Positions 24,019 to 33,713 of a DNA stretch of 64,000 bases are shown piece after piece; position 1 is the first letter of the stretch, and each line of letters begins with the position of its first letter. The stretch spans positions 342,889-406,888 of the forward strand of contig NW_020312037.1 of the NCBI RefSeq assembly GCF_002999335.1. The letters are read 5' to 3'. Under the pieces are notes generated by a model that did not search any database, was not told the DNA's origin, and was given only the letters and a program-made list of their open reading frames with translations. Position numbers and translations under genes: made by a program. This DNA comes from Cyclospora cayetanensis (taxonomy: Eukaryota; Apicomplexa; Conoidasida; Eucoccidiorida; Eimeriidae).

Positions 24019-26205
24019 CTAGTTTTGCATCCTGAGCAGTTTGGTGGAGTCTGCGGGTTCGACAGCGGTCCCCCGATCATGCTGCTGCTCGTGTTGCTGG
24101 GACAGTTCCATGCTGATGCGGTCTATGAAGGCGTCGGTATTTACAACGGCTTCATCAGTTGCCTCCCGTCGCAGGCCCTTCTGTTGCAGCAGCTTCGTTT
24201 CCGCGTATGTTTCCCCAGCAGCTGCATGATCCTGCGGAGGCGGGAAGAGGGGCTGCCCCTGCATGTGCTTGTAGTGACCAGAACTTGGCTCCCCCTCACT
24301 GATCTGCTTGGAAGAATCCTGTGGAAGCGCTTGCTGCTGCTGCTGCTGTCCGTTTGTAGCGTGCATGCGGCAAAGGCTCTCCGAAGCTTCGACACCTCCC
24401 TCAACGTCCGACTTGTAGTCGAGAACCGTCATATCGAGGCTCTGAGGAACGAGGAGTATATCCCTGAAGGCCTGCTGCAGGAGCAGGTGTTGGGAAGCCA
24501 GCTGAGAGCATGTCGGCTGTCCAAGAAGCTTCAGAGACTTGAACAGCCAGTGAGCTCCCGGAAGCGAGCGGCAGAGCTCTAGACACGCCTCTCTCTCCCC
24601 CTCGCCGTCGCCAATGGATACAACGCAGCAGGGCCCCCCCTCCAGAGCAACGAGGGGCCCCAGCGTCTCCGTCACGAGCTCAGTGAAAACACGGACTTTC
24701 CAGAGCCTTTGAGGAACACCCTGCTGCTGCAGCCTGTCCCTCGCAGAGAAGATTGCAATCTGCTGTTTCTGCAGCTCCTGCCAAAGAACGGGCATAAATT
24801 TAGATCCCGAACGCTCAACCCACTCCGCACTTGCGTTCGTTACAAGCACAACTCGGCCTCCCGCTAAGCATAGAGACAGAGTCTGCAAGACTCGGCTTGT
24901 GAGGTGCTGCAACTCCTGCTGTAAAGCCAGGGGCACTGCGTCCCCTAGACCAACACGATGCTGCACGGCAACCCAGTTGGTGGGCAGCAGCGTGTCGTCA
25001 TAGTCGAGGATTATGAGCGTGTTTGCGGGTGTACAGACAGGATTGCTGTTGTTATTGTTAGTGGCACTACTTTCGGTAGGGCTACGAGAGTCGGTGCAGG
25101 TTGTTGAGGAGGCAGCAGCAGCACCGCTGCTGCTGCTGTCGGCCTTGCTGCGAATACGACTACTGGGCAGGCAAGGCTGGGGAGTCTCGCATAGCTCCCT
25201 CATGCCTTCTTGTTCATGCAGCTGCTGCCGCGCGTGTTTCTGGATTATCTGAGAATGCGTGGATTTCAGAGAATTCATGTTCAGGGGGGGTTGCTTTGCT
25301 TGATGCTCATGCTGCTGCTTGGGGGGGGGTGTTGCGGGCTGTGGAAACTCTTGATGGGGGCTGCGTTGTTGCGACTGCTGTGAAGCATCACCTTCCTCGG
25401 AACCCTTACTTGGTGGTTTTTGAACTGCGACCTCTCGCTTCTCAGCTCCTTCGATTGTGGACGTCATTTTGCTCTGAGCTGGGAGCCGCAGCATCGCTTT
25501 CTGCTGCACCGGTAGCATCTGCTGCTTGTGCTCACGCATCGGGGGATGCGCCTGTGGCCGTGGCTGCTGTGCATACTTCGCATGCACCTGAACGCAAGGA
25601 TCTTGCTGCCGAACCTTCTGCGGCTCTTTTTGGTGCAGCTGTAACATGGGCTGCTGCTGTTGCTGGTGCATCTGCGGTTTGAGGTGCTGCTGCAAATGCA
25701 CCTGTGGGGTCTGCTGCATGTGAAAGAGCTCGTGTTGCTGCATTTGTTGGTGGATTCGTAGTTTGTGCTGCACCAACATGTGCTGTTGCAATTGCTGTCG
25801 CTGCTGGATTTTAGTCTTTGGGTGCACTACCAGGGGCTGCTGCTGCCGCATTGCATTTATCTCCTGCCTCTTGGTAGCCAACAGTGCGAATTGCTGCTGA
25901 AGTTGTTGCAGCTGTTCTTGAGAAGGCTGCAGCTCCTTCTGCAACGTCTGGTGCACTTCGCTGGCGCTGCCTCGCCGAGCCAGAGGTGCCTGAGGGAAAC
26001 CCCAACCCTCCGGCAGCACAAAGGAGGAATGAGATGCCGCTGCTTGTAGGCGTTGTGGGGCCAGCGTCCCTGCTGCGGAAGATGTCTTCGTATTAGCAGC
26101 ACTCCTAATGCCGAGAATACTTCCAGAAGCGTTAAGAGGGGAGAGTGGCTGCGAGGGTCCAAAGAGGCCCTCAGGATCTAGGGCCTGCATCCTGGGGAGC
26201 TCCAT
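24019..26205 (-). CDS. HAD-superfamily phosphatase-like protein with Gln/His-rich N-terminal extension
   Basis: One open exon of 728 codons, using the first ATG in the frame; an upstream exon cannot be excluded. Residues about 395-600 carry a HAD fold: motif I LIILDYDDTLLPT (nucleophile Asp in DYDDT at about 24991-25005), motif II VVLVTNAS, and motif IV-like CVVSIGDGEGERE, with WVERSG and FSARD blocks between. This matches a protist-expanded group of small HAD hydrolases of unknown substrate. The first 390 residues are dominated by Gln, with His- and Lys-rich stretches (QQHML, HQQMQQ, PQVHLQQ), then a Ser/Asn patch. The C-terminus has further Gln runs. No signal peptide is seen, so it is probably cytosolic or nuclear. 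Catalytic residues look intact; the substrate is unknown. Confidence 0.8.
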   Translation of the reverse strand: MELPRMQALDPEGLFGPSQPLSPLNASGSILGIRSAANTKTSSAAGTLAPQRLQAAASHSSFVLPEGWGFPQAPLARRGSASEVHQTLQKELQPSQEQLQQLQQQFALLATKRQEINAMRQQQPLVVHPKTKIQQRQQLQQHMLVQHKLRIHQQMQQHELFHMQQTPQVHLQQHLKPQMHQQQQQPMLQLHQKEPQKVRQQDPCVQVHAKYAQQPRPQAHPPMREHKQQMLPVQQKAMLRLPAQSKMTSTIEGAEKREVAVQKPPSKGSEEGDASQQSQQRSPHQEFPQPATPPPKQQHEHQAKQPPLNMNSLKSTHSQIIQKHARQQLHEQEGMRELCETPQPCLPSSRIRSKADSSSSGAAAASSTTCTDSRSPTESSATNNNNSNPVCTPANTLIILDYDDTLLPTNWVAVQHRVGLGDAVPLALQQELQHLTSRVLQTLSLCLAGGRVVLVTNASAEWVERSGSKFMPVLWQELQKQQIAIFSARDRLQQQGVPQRLWKVRVFTELVTETLGPLVALEGGPCCVVSIGDGEGEREACLELCRSLPGAHWLFKSLKLLGQPTCSQLASQHLLLQQAFRDILLVPQSLDMTVLDYKSDVEGGVEASESLCRMHATNGQQQQQQALPQDSSKQISEGEPSSGHYKHMQGQPLFPPPQDHAAAGETYAETKLLQQKGLRREATDEAVVNTDAFIDRISMELSQQHEQQHDRGTAVEPADSTKLLRMQN

Positions 26206-27758
26206 CAGCAAGAATTTGGGGGGAACAGGGGCTGTTGTGCCCCAAAGCTGAATAGGAGGTAGAATCCCGGGGTGTCTGTGTGTCTAGCTGCCTGTCTTGC
26301 TGGTGTCGAAATCGAGTAAGGAAGAAGACAGAGGAGCGACAACTGTCTCGAGGGTCTCTACGTACAATTTCATGTATCACGACCTTTCCTGAGGTGCCTC
26401 ATACGTCAAACCGTAACTTATCTGCTGTATAGACGAAGGTGGAGAAGGAGCATGTGCAGGAAGAACCCCTGCGCGAAAACACTGCCTCCAGCAGCACTGG
26501 CGGCAGCGGCTGAGGAAACAGTCAGCCCCCAGGAAGAAGCCAACGCTTACTGCAGGGTACAGAAGCTGCGTCATTCAAGGATTGACACTCGCGAGGCAAA
26601 GGGAAGAAAACGAAGTTTGGGGGCCTACGGTGCTGCCACGCTAACGCCGCGCGTCTTGTCGATTCCAAGGAGGGAACGCTTGCAGCCCCCGTTTGGGGCA
26701 TTGAAATCCAAACACTTCAACCTGCTGCCGTAACCCGAAACTCCAGGCTTTATACTCGAAAGAACCACAAGGAGCATGCGGCGAATGTTGTGTAAGGAGC
26801 ACAGTTGCTCTACGAAAGGCCTCCGGCGCCTCGAGCCCAAACCCTAATCCCCTAAGCTCTGTGCGTTGACAGGGACGACCAAGAGGGACTCTATGAATGA
26901 AATGTGGCGAGATTCACGCAGATAAATACTTAAAAACACGAAGGAGTCCCAGCTGCTGTGAGAACACCAGCCCAATATGCTGCTGCTGTTGTTGCTGTTG
27001 CTGGCGCTACCCCGCGGTTCGCTGCTGCCGACGGCCTACGCTACATAGCCGAGACTGTGCTTGCTGCAGCTCCTGCAAATATGTCTACTTGTCTCAGCTT
27101 CCACCGTGCGTTGGGCATATTAGCTATTTTTTATTATATTGCCCTCTTTGGGGTGGTGCTGTTCGCATCACATGGGCTACGTTAAAGGGCTTTGCCCTGT
27201 GCGTGCAGCGGTCAGCAAACCGCTGGTCCAGAGTCTCATGGGGGTCCGCTTGACTGAAACTACAGTATACACCGATACTGTCTCCCCACTGGAGTCCGAA
27301 TAAGCATGCCATGCTAATCCTGTCACTAGAAACCCCATTGATAGAAGCGTTACGAGCCTAAAACAGCGGTGTATCAGCCGGTGGTGGCCTCGTACCCTGG
27401 TCCGTGCGCTCGATGGGTGGGATTCCGCGTTTTGAATCCCTTTGCATATCACATGTCTTATTATTGAATTCTTCCCTTATCAAGGTAAACATGTCAGAAA
27501 TAAAGCCCAGATCAAGCCTGTTCGCCCCAGAAAATGCATCCCTCGCTTCCTCGTGTCTACCGCAGCTCGCTAGGTTTCTAGGTGCGCTTCTACTGCATCC
27601 CATTTCAGTACTCAGCCTTCTCCATTGGGAACGAAGCGGCTAGGCGGAGTTTCTAGGCATAGACAAGCGATGAACCAATGTATCAGGGAAGAATGACTGC
27701 CAAGAGTAAGGACCCCCTGGGTTTCCGGGCCCAACTGAATCGTGCGTCGCTCTGTGAC
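26206..27758. other. Region between the HAD gene and the FNPA-like gene, probably with its last exons
   Basis: Minus-strand segments at about 27.36-27.60 kb (block GFISDMFTLIREEF) and 27.12-27.31 kb (block GVYCSFSQADPHE) look coding and may be terminal exons of the FNPA-like gene, but I could not fix their junctions. The rest (26.2-27.1 kb) shows no supported gene apart from short CTG runs. Confidence 0.4.
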
Positions 27759-30700
27759 CTGAACAGACACATCATAGTTCACAAACGCGTGAATGCGTGA
27801 ACTTAGAGGCAAACGTGCCAAATGCTCGATTCAGTTGTAAGCATTGAACGTCCTTGGGGTGGCCACATGAGAAACATCCCCCGCCGAACCTTAGAGGCAG
27901 TCCCCGCTAAGGCTGTTCGCTCTCTTTGGGGTAACCAAAGCTCGTTCGCGAGCAAGGCACTAATGCGGGAGTGCAAGTTCCATCCCGTTGTGCACATAAA
28001 CGCCTGTGTGGCGTAGGCTCCCCAGTACTTGTTCCTCTTTGGCTTTTCCAAAGAGGTACGATTCAGCCCCCAAAACACACTGGCAGTCGCCGCAAGCTCT
28101 TTGCAGCTTAATGTAATGCGTTTGTAAGTGCCCTTTTATTCTGTTGGGGTCGTATTGGCTGCCGGATTGTCTTGTTGTGCGTGGTGCGGCTGGTGTGGCT
28201 GCTTGTTCGGTGTTTTCTTTGTCTTTATCTTTTCGATGGTTACGGCCTGGAGCGTCACCCTGGTTGTAGCTGTCAGTCTGATTATGGGAGAGGCAAGGAG
28301 GATGACTTGCCCCACGGCCTGCAGTGTCAGATTTATTTTCCATAGGGGAAGCAGGGAGGAGGAAATGTAGGGGTGTCTCAAGCCCACCTTTGTGTACTGT
28401 CCGGCATGAAGCAGCTGGTTGCTAATGAAGGCCACTTCATTCACAAAGAGATTGGTCAGGCGAGCTTCGCCGCACGGTGATCCAACCTCCACAGTAACCA
28501 TATAGGTCCCCAAACTGAAGTAGGGCAAACAACCATATGTGAAGAAGGGGATTTGTTACGCGTGCTCAAAGTTGTATTTCATCTCACGATGGCATGTCAA
28601 TGGACCATGAATTCGGGTAGTCACAGTCCACAAAAGGAGAGCAGTGGTCTGCTGCAGAACAGTTTGGCTCCGGAAAGGAGACGCCGCTTTTGATGGAGGA
28701 ACTCTCCTTGCAGTCTCCCGGATGGAAGAGGGGAGCCTTGTGCTCCCATCCGAACACAAAAGCACCGCGGCGAGCCTTTGGTGATCCATCGTCTGTTGCA
28801 GGAGTGGCGATAGTTGGCATGGGGATTTCTTTCTATATAACGCCAGAAACACAGCAGCACCAACCTTGCTTAAATCCTGCTGGAATAAACCTAGAAGTCA
28901 TTTCTCCGAAGGAAATAGAAATGCTCTCGCCATTATCCTCTTTTTCCTCTTCTTTTGCCTATATGTTACATATGCGTCTTCCCTTTCTCATTCCCGCACA
29001 GAAAACTGCGCCGCCAACCTGAATGCAGGGGATGCCGATAAATGCCACTGAACCTCCAGTGCCCGCGGAGGTGTCGAGGGTCCTATTGCCTACACAAATA
29101 TTCGAAACTCTGTTTGCTACCCTTGCTGCTCCCTAGATGCGCCGAATATCAACAAACCGATTATTTGGACTTTTGCACCCCGCACAACTCTTGGGGTAAA
29201 TTGGTAAGTATGATCTCCGGGGGTAACGGGGAACTTCAGCGTTTCTTGTGTCCCTAAGAGCCAGAACGGAGGGTTACACTAGCAGCAAAAATAGAGAGAA
29301 AATCTCATAAGATACAAAACGAACCTGGAAATTCCACCGCAATTTCCGTTGGCCAAGTGGCTGGGTCATCCAAAGTCTTGAACTGCAACGGAATGAAGTG
29401 AATCACAGCGGAAGTGCCACTGGAATTCGAAAGAACGGGCATACCTGCATTTCAGAAAGCTCCACCGGCACCGTAAATGAGACCATCAAGTTTTCGCCCA
29501 CAGAACGGCCGGGAGGAGTCCTCCAGGAGCCAAAGGGCATGTCCATGTTCATTCCCGATAATCCCGCAGTGCAATCGTGTTGCGCTGCCCCAAGATTTTT
29601 CATGCGTCAATCACTCGCCTAGACTAGACAAATCCGAAGCGTCGAACAATGACCTACGTGAAAGAGCAGATGACTGGGAACAGGTCTCGAAAGTGGGCGC
29701 GCGTGTCAAAGACACAACCACTGGTGCTCCTTGACAGGAATGCACCGAACTTCTCACGGGCTCAAAGAAGGCGAAAAAGGGGGTGTCTGTCTAATCCGTT
29801 TGAAAACTGCTCTGACCGCTTTGATCTCCGTTTCTTGCTAACCTGGGGGCACGTCGAATGCCACTAAGCCTGGGAGAATCCTTGCAGAGTATATACTGAA
29901 TCGCTGCTGCTCTGAGGCTTTGACCTGCAATTCGATTCTATGTGGCAGCACACACACAGCCGTAGTTACAACCAATGTACGCCTTACGTCACGAGATGAT
30001 GCAAAGTATATGCTTATGGCGTTGTCTACGGCCGCGAACTTCACTGGTTGAAACACGAGCTGCTGAGAGGCAGACGGAGGCACGGCTCCCCTCGGAACCC
30101 CGACAAAGACCACGCACTCTGCTGATACTTCAAAGTGAACAGTCGTGTTCTTGGGATGCTTTTGCGTGCGCAAGAGACGGAGGCCTCTGTAGTATGCTGG
30201 CACATCCGCAATAAAGTGAGAACCCGAGTCTATGAATGCGAGCTGGCCGTCATCAAGGGTGGACCTGATCCCAGAAAAATATTGCAGGCGGTAAAGCCAT
30301 AAAATGCAAGGGGTCGCGCCGGAAAAGTCTCACAGATCATAATCATTGCCAGGAAGACCCGCAATTTTCAAAAGAGGTGGAGAATCGCTTTGGAAATAGT
30401 TTTCCGGCGGAATTGTCTGCTCAGGTAGTGTATTCGAAGTCCACCCAAGAACCGCTCGCGCCTGCCGGACAAAATCAGGTGTTTGTATTCACGCTAATGT
30501 GCAGAGGACAAACCGAATCTGGGTTCTTGTATTTATGAGACGAGAGGTGGAAGTATTCCACGCGAAGGCGGTGTCTGTGGCCAGCTTTAAGATCCTATTC
30601 GTTCAATTGATATGCCATTGTTTGGGGCACTACAAATCGAGACTTGCATACCTGCGGGCTGGAGAAGATTTTCGCAACCCCTGTAAAGCCGGAGGGGGGC

Positions 30701-32141
30701 AATGGCTGCACTGGATCTTCCGAGAAAGCTGCGCTTTCTTCTGGTGCAGGCATGCGGTCCACGATTATTGGGGAGTCGTCCAGAAATACTCTAATTCCAC
30801 AGTCCGCATATGTGAAGAGACGATATCTGTCTGACACCGTCGGTACAAGGTATCCATCCCATCGCACAGAAAAAGACTGAACAGGAACCCCCGGAAAGGG
30901 TGAGGAACCCTCAACTTTCAAATCAATCGTGGCGTCATCCTGGTAGCCAGCAGGCGGCCCCCGGAAAAACGGATTGCTAAAGAAAGTTGCCCGAACGCCA
31001 TCTGGCGTAGGCTAAACAGAAGGTTTGGTGTTATTCAAATATTTTCGTGCGAGCATTAAAATCTTCGGAAGCGCACCTCGTCTTCGTAGCCGCGGACCGC
31101 TGGAATTCGTAGTATATGTTGTTTCCAAATACACGAACCCAAGCCGCGATTTTAAATAGAATTAGCCATACCAGAACAATTATTGCGGTTATTGCTAGCC
31201 TCGTCAGCGTCTCGTTCCACGTCTTCCATGACGTGGGCAGCAACAGCCTGCAGGGCGCGGACCTTCGAAAGGTTGGCTTGCAACTCCTCGAAGGCCCGTT
31301 TGGACCCTGAGAGAACGTCTTCAATTATCTGCATGCGCTCTGCTGAGGCAGTTGAGGCCACGCAAAGCTGAAAGTACAGCTAGGTCTAGCTTCGATAAAT
31401 TCAAGTTTTGTGCAGTTTCACCTGTTCATATTTTCTGAGGGTGAACTGTAGACGCCTATCGTTAAAGTTAATTATTTTGTGTGAATTTTTGCAGGCTGTC
31501 TGATGCAAATGTCACTCGTACTGGTCCTGCTCTTGAAAAAATGCTGCCATCTGCTCCATTTCGACTTTCTTTTTCTTGGCAAGGTCGCTACAGCAGAAAT
31601 CGATATTCCACTAGAATAGATGAAAAGACCATGCTTACCGATATGCGACGCGAACAGCCTCATAATTTACGACCTCTACAGTGGATTGTAAGCGGGTTTC
31701 TTATGCTTTAGAGAAAGAAGCCAAAGCCACATACCTTGGCAGTAGTCCCAGTCGCGGGCACCTTTTCCTAGCAGTTGAACCTCTACGTAGCACCATTCTC
31801 TGCCTGAGAAACTCTCTCTATGTTGGAGAAGCCACGTTATACCACGAAAAATCTGGCATACCAGAAAGGCCCTCTGGGTTACGCGCAGTTGTGCAATCTG
31901 TGTACGTGCGGTCGTCTTGCACGAAAGCCGCTGCGCAAAGGCGGCCGTCTACCGTCTTCCTGTGAAGTTGTCTGAACTCTGTCAGACTCTAAATCCGGAT
32001 ATCAATACGAAAACAAGCGTGATCAGCAAAGTATTGTCGCACCTGTAGGGCTTTCCTATCGTATCCTGCATCTTGGGCCCCGCTGCATGGCATTCGAGAT
32101 GCACCGAGGAGCCCAATAAAGAACAGCCACTTTGGAGTCAT
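27759..32141 (-). CDS. FNPA-like secreted protein: signal peptide, fibronectin type II, PA14 domain (C-terminus incomplete)
   Basis: Exons in phase: 32141-32043, 31988-31862, 31803-31735, 31675-31639, 31587-31516, 31455-31422, 31367-31172, 31099-31077, 31011-30652, 30594-30514, 30461-30334, 30264-29843, 29584-29445, 29382-29325, 29253-29158, 29089-29019, 28832-28588, 28514-28388, 28079-27961, 27801-27759 (last two less sure): 849 codons so far. Residues 1-22 are a signal peptide (MTPKWLFFIGLLGASRM). An FN2 domain at about 48-98 has all four cysteines (LCAAAF, YTDCT, REWCYV, DWDYC). A helical segment follows. PA14 at about 222-390 begins GVRATFFSNPFF and contains FSVRWDGYLVP and RLRVEYFHL. Beta-rich, Cys-containing modules follow. 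FN2+PA14 is the architecture of apicomplexan FNPA in the LCCL/CCp family, adhesive proteins of gametocytes and macrogametes. A clear LCCL domain is not seen; the block SLRHTGVYVHNGMEL is only faintly similar. Confidence 0.85.
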
Positions 32142-32329
32142 CTCAATGAGGTTTCTAAACCATACGCCTGACTATAGGAAGGCCAATAATCAGGCGATCA
32201 AGCGGCGACTCCGCTCGGGGAATGTTGTATCCAACCTGGGCGGTTGGCGGTGGTGCGCGTACACCGCAGCTTCTGCCAAACTGCAGAATCAAAAAAATGT
32301 TATTTTCGAGGAGAACAATCAGAATAGCT

Positions 32330-33054
32330 CTACGCATCATCATCGTCCTCTAATTTGTCAATTTCGTTCATGGCAGTCAGCACAGACTGCCCGATTTCTA
32401 ATTCTTCACGTGTGAGATTTTCTGCCGATGTCTCAAAATCCTTCTTCCCCACATGGTCATCCTTCAGTAGCTCTTTGGTGGTTTTGCTCTGCTCGATCTT
32501 CTCCCTAATTAGCTGCACGATTGCCTTGTCTGTGCGACGAGATAGAACTGAAATCTTTCGCTCAACATCCCTTTTCAAGTCCCAATTCGGCCGGCGTGGT
32601 GCCACTTGAGAGAGGATGTCCTGAAACATAAAGTGAAGTAGAAAAGGCCAAGTATAACACGTGCACTCAAGAACTTCAAAAATAAGTACTGGGATGCCGA
32701 GAGTTCCACATGAGTGGCGGGAGTTCCACTCATGAAGCGAATATGAGAACCATAAAAGCACTGGCAAACCTCGTAGGCGGGGAGTAACTGAACAAAAGAG
32801 GAAGAATTAGGGTGATCTAACACCGTTAAAGAATCAAGAAAATACAACAGCAGGCTCGTGCATACCTCTTCTTTCGCAGCCTGAACGGCGCCCTGAGCCT
32901 CTTTGGCTATTTGCTTTTCAAGCTCGTCGACAGACGGCCTTGGAAGACAGAACAGTCGGAGCTTCGGATCCTTTGGAACGTAATTCCGAAAACGGATTTC
33001 GGGTGTGGATTCGCGCTCCCTAAGCTCTGTTGCCGCCTCTGCGTCAGTCCCCAT
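32330..33054 (-). CDS. CCDC12: CCDC12/Cwf18 spliceosome-associated protein
   Basis: Two exons, 33054-32866 and 32620-32330, joined in phase 0, 159 residues. The family (Cwf18) is a small component of the activated spliceosome (Prp19/NTC-associated). Diagnostic blocks are IRFRNYVPKDPKLR near the N-terminus and RRPNWDLKRDVERKI plus DKAIVQLIREKI in exon 2. The C-terminus is acidic (LEDDDDA). The only ATG in the N-terminal stretch is used; a TTG lies two codons upstream. The stop codon is 188 bp from the FNPA-like start on the same strand. The 5' end is divergent from CZIB. Confidence 0.93.
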
Positions 33055-33713
33055 GGCCAAATCTAGTCTTCAGCAACAGTCCAGACGGGGATGATAACAA
33101 TGGCAACAGCAGCCAAAAATAGGCCTGGAACACGGCGACAAGCTAGAAGAATTGGATGATATGGGAATTACGAGGAAACTGCTGCGGCCCCGCTGCTACT
33201 TGAAATCGCGGTCATTTCCCACAGAATTGCTGAGCTTGGCTGCGCCGGGCAGCTCGAGTGGCAGCACAAACAAAACCGCTCTTCGCTTTACTATAGCTCT
33301 CTATTCCGAATTAAAGGGTATAAGCAAAATTTCTCTTCAGCTTCTTCATGGGTTTTCCGTGAAGGCGCTGCCGATACCAATCACCCAGCCCCGTAAGAGG
33401 TACATGGGAGATCGGTTTTTGCTTGCTAGCACACATGAATTTGAGGACGCCTTTTTATTTGAAGTATACAGTAAAACGTTTTTGCATGACTGCCAGAATA
33501 TCTGCATGGGTGCAGCGGTTCACGGGCTCTACCCACAACATTAACTTTTCGCCTAGTTTCCGTCAGTAATCCGACAAGCCGGCGGGAGTAAGGACAGAGG
33601 TGGTAAAGGCAAAAAGATTGAGAGGGGGAGGCCAGGATAGTTATGGTCATTAGTGATTAAGGCTGGGATTCTGATCAATCAGCTGACGGGGCGAGCAAAA
33701 ATCGCTGAAGAAG
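33055..33713. promoter_or_regulatory. Shared upstream region of CCDC12 (-) and CZIB (+)
   Basis: 659 bp between divergent start codons, so it must carry both 5' flanks. A 130-codon open frame on the plus strand (33152-33544) shows no recognisable protein and no splice context. No promoter motif can be assigned. Confidence 0.5.

Larger units (their letters stand above)
18080..24680. repeat. Zone enriched in the palindrome GGGGCCCC and its GGCCCC/GGGGCC variants
   Basis: Copies of GGGGCCCC or near variants (often extended to GGGGGCCCCC, or preceded by CTATA) recur every few tens to hundreds of bases through BRAP2 and its introns, the BRAP2/NAA20 spacer and the spacer after NAA20. They thin out within NAA20 exons and stop inside the HAD gene. 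In coding DNA they read as Gly-Pro, Gly-Ala and Arg-Gly-Pro; in noncoding DNA they stand alone. The neighbouring CAG-rich zones have only scattered copies. Confidence 0.75.

Noticed and set aside
30462..30492. 31-nt intron in the PA14 region of the FNPA-like gene
   Set aside because: An upstream donor (TCG|GTTTGT at 30514) gives a normal 52-nt intron and a better PA14 sequence.
33152..33544. 130-codon plus-strand frame between CCDC12 and CZIB
   Set aside because: No recognisable protein, no splice context, and it lies in the shared upstream region of two genes.
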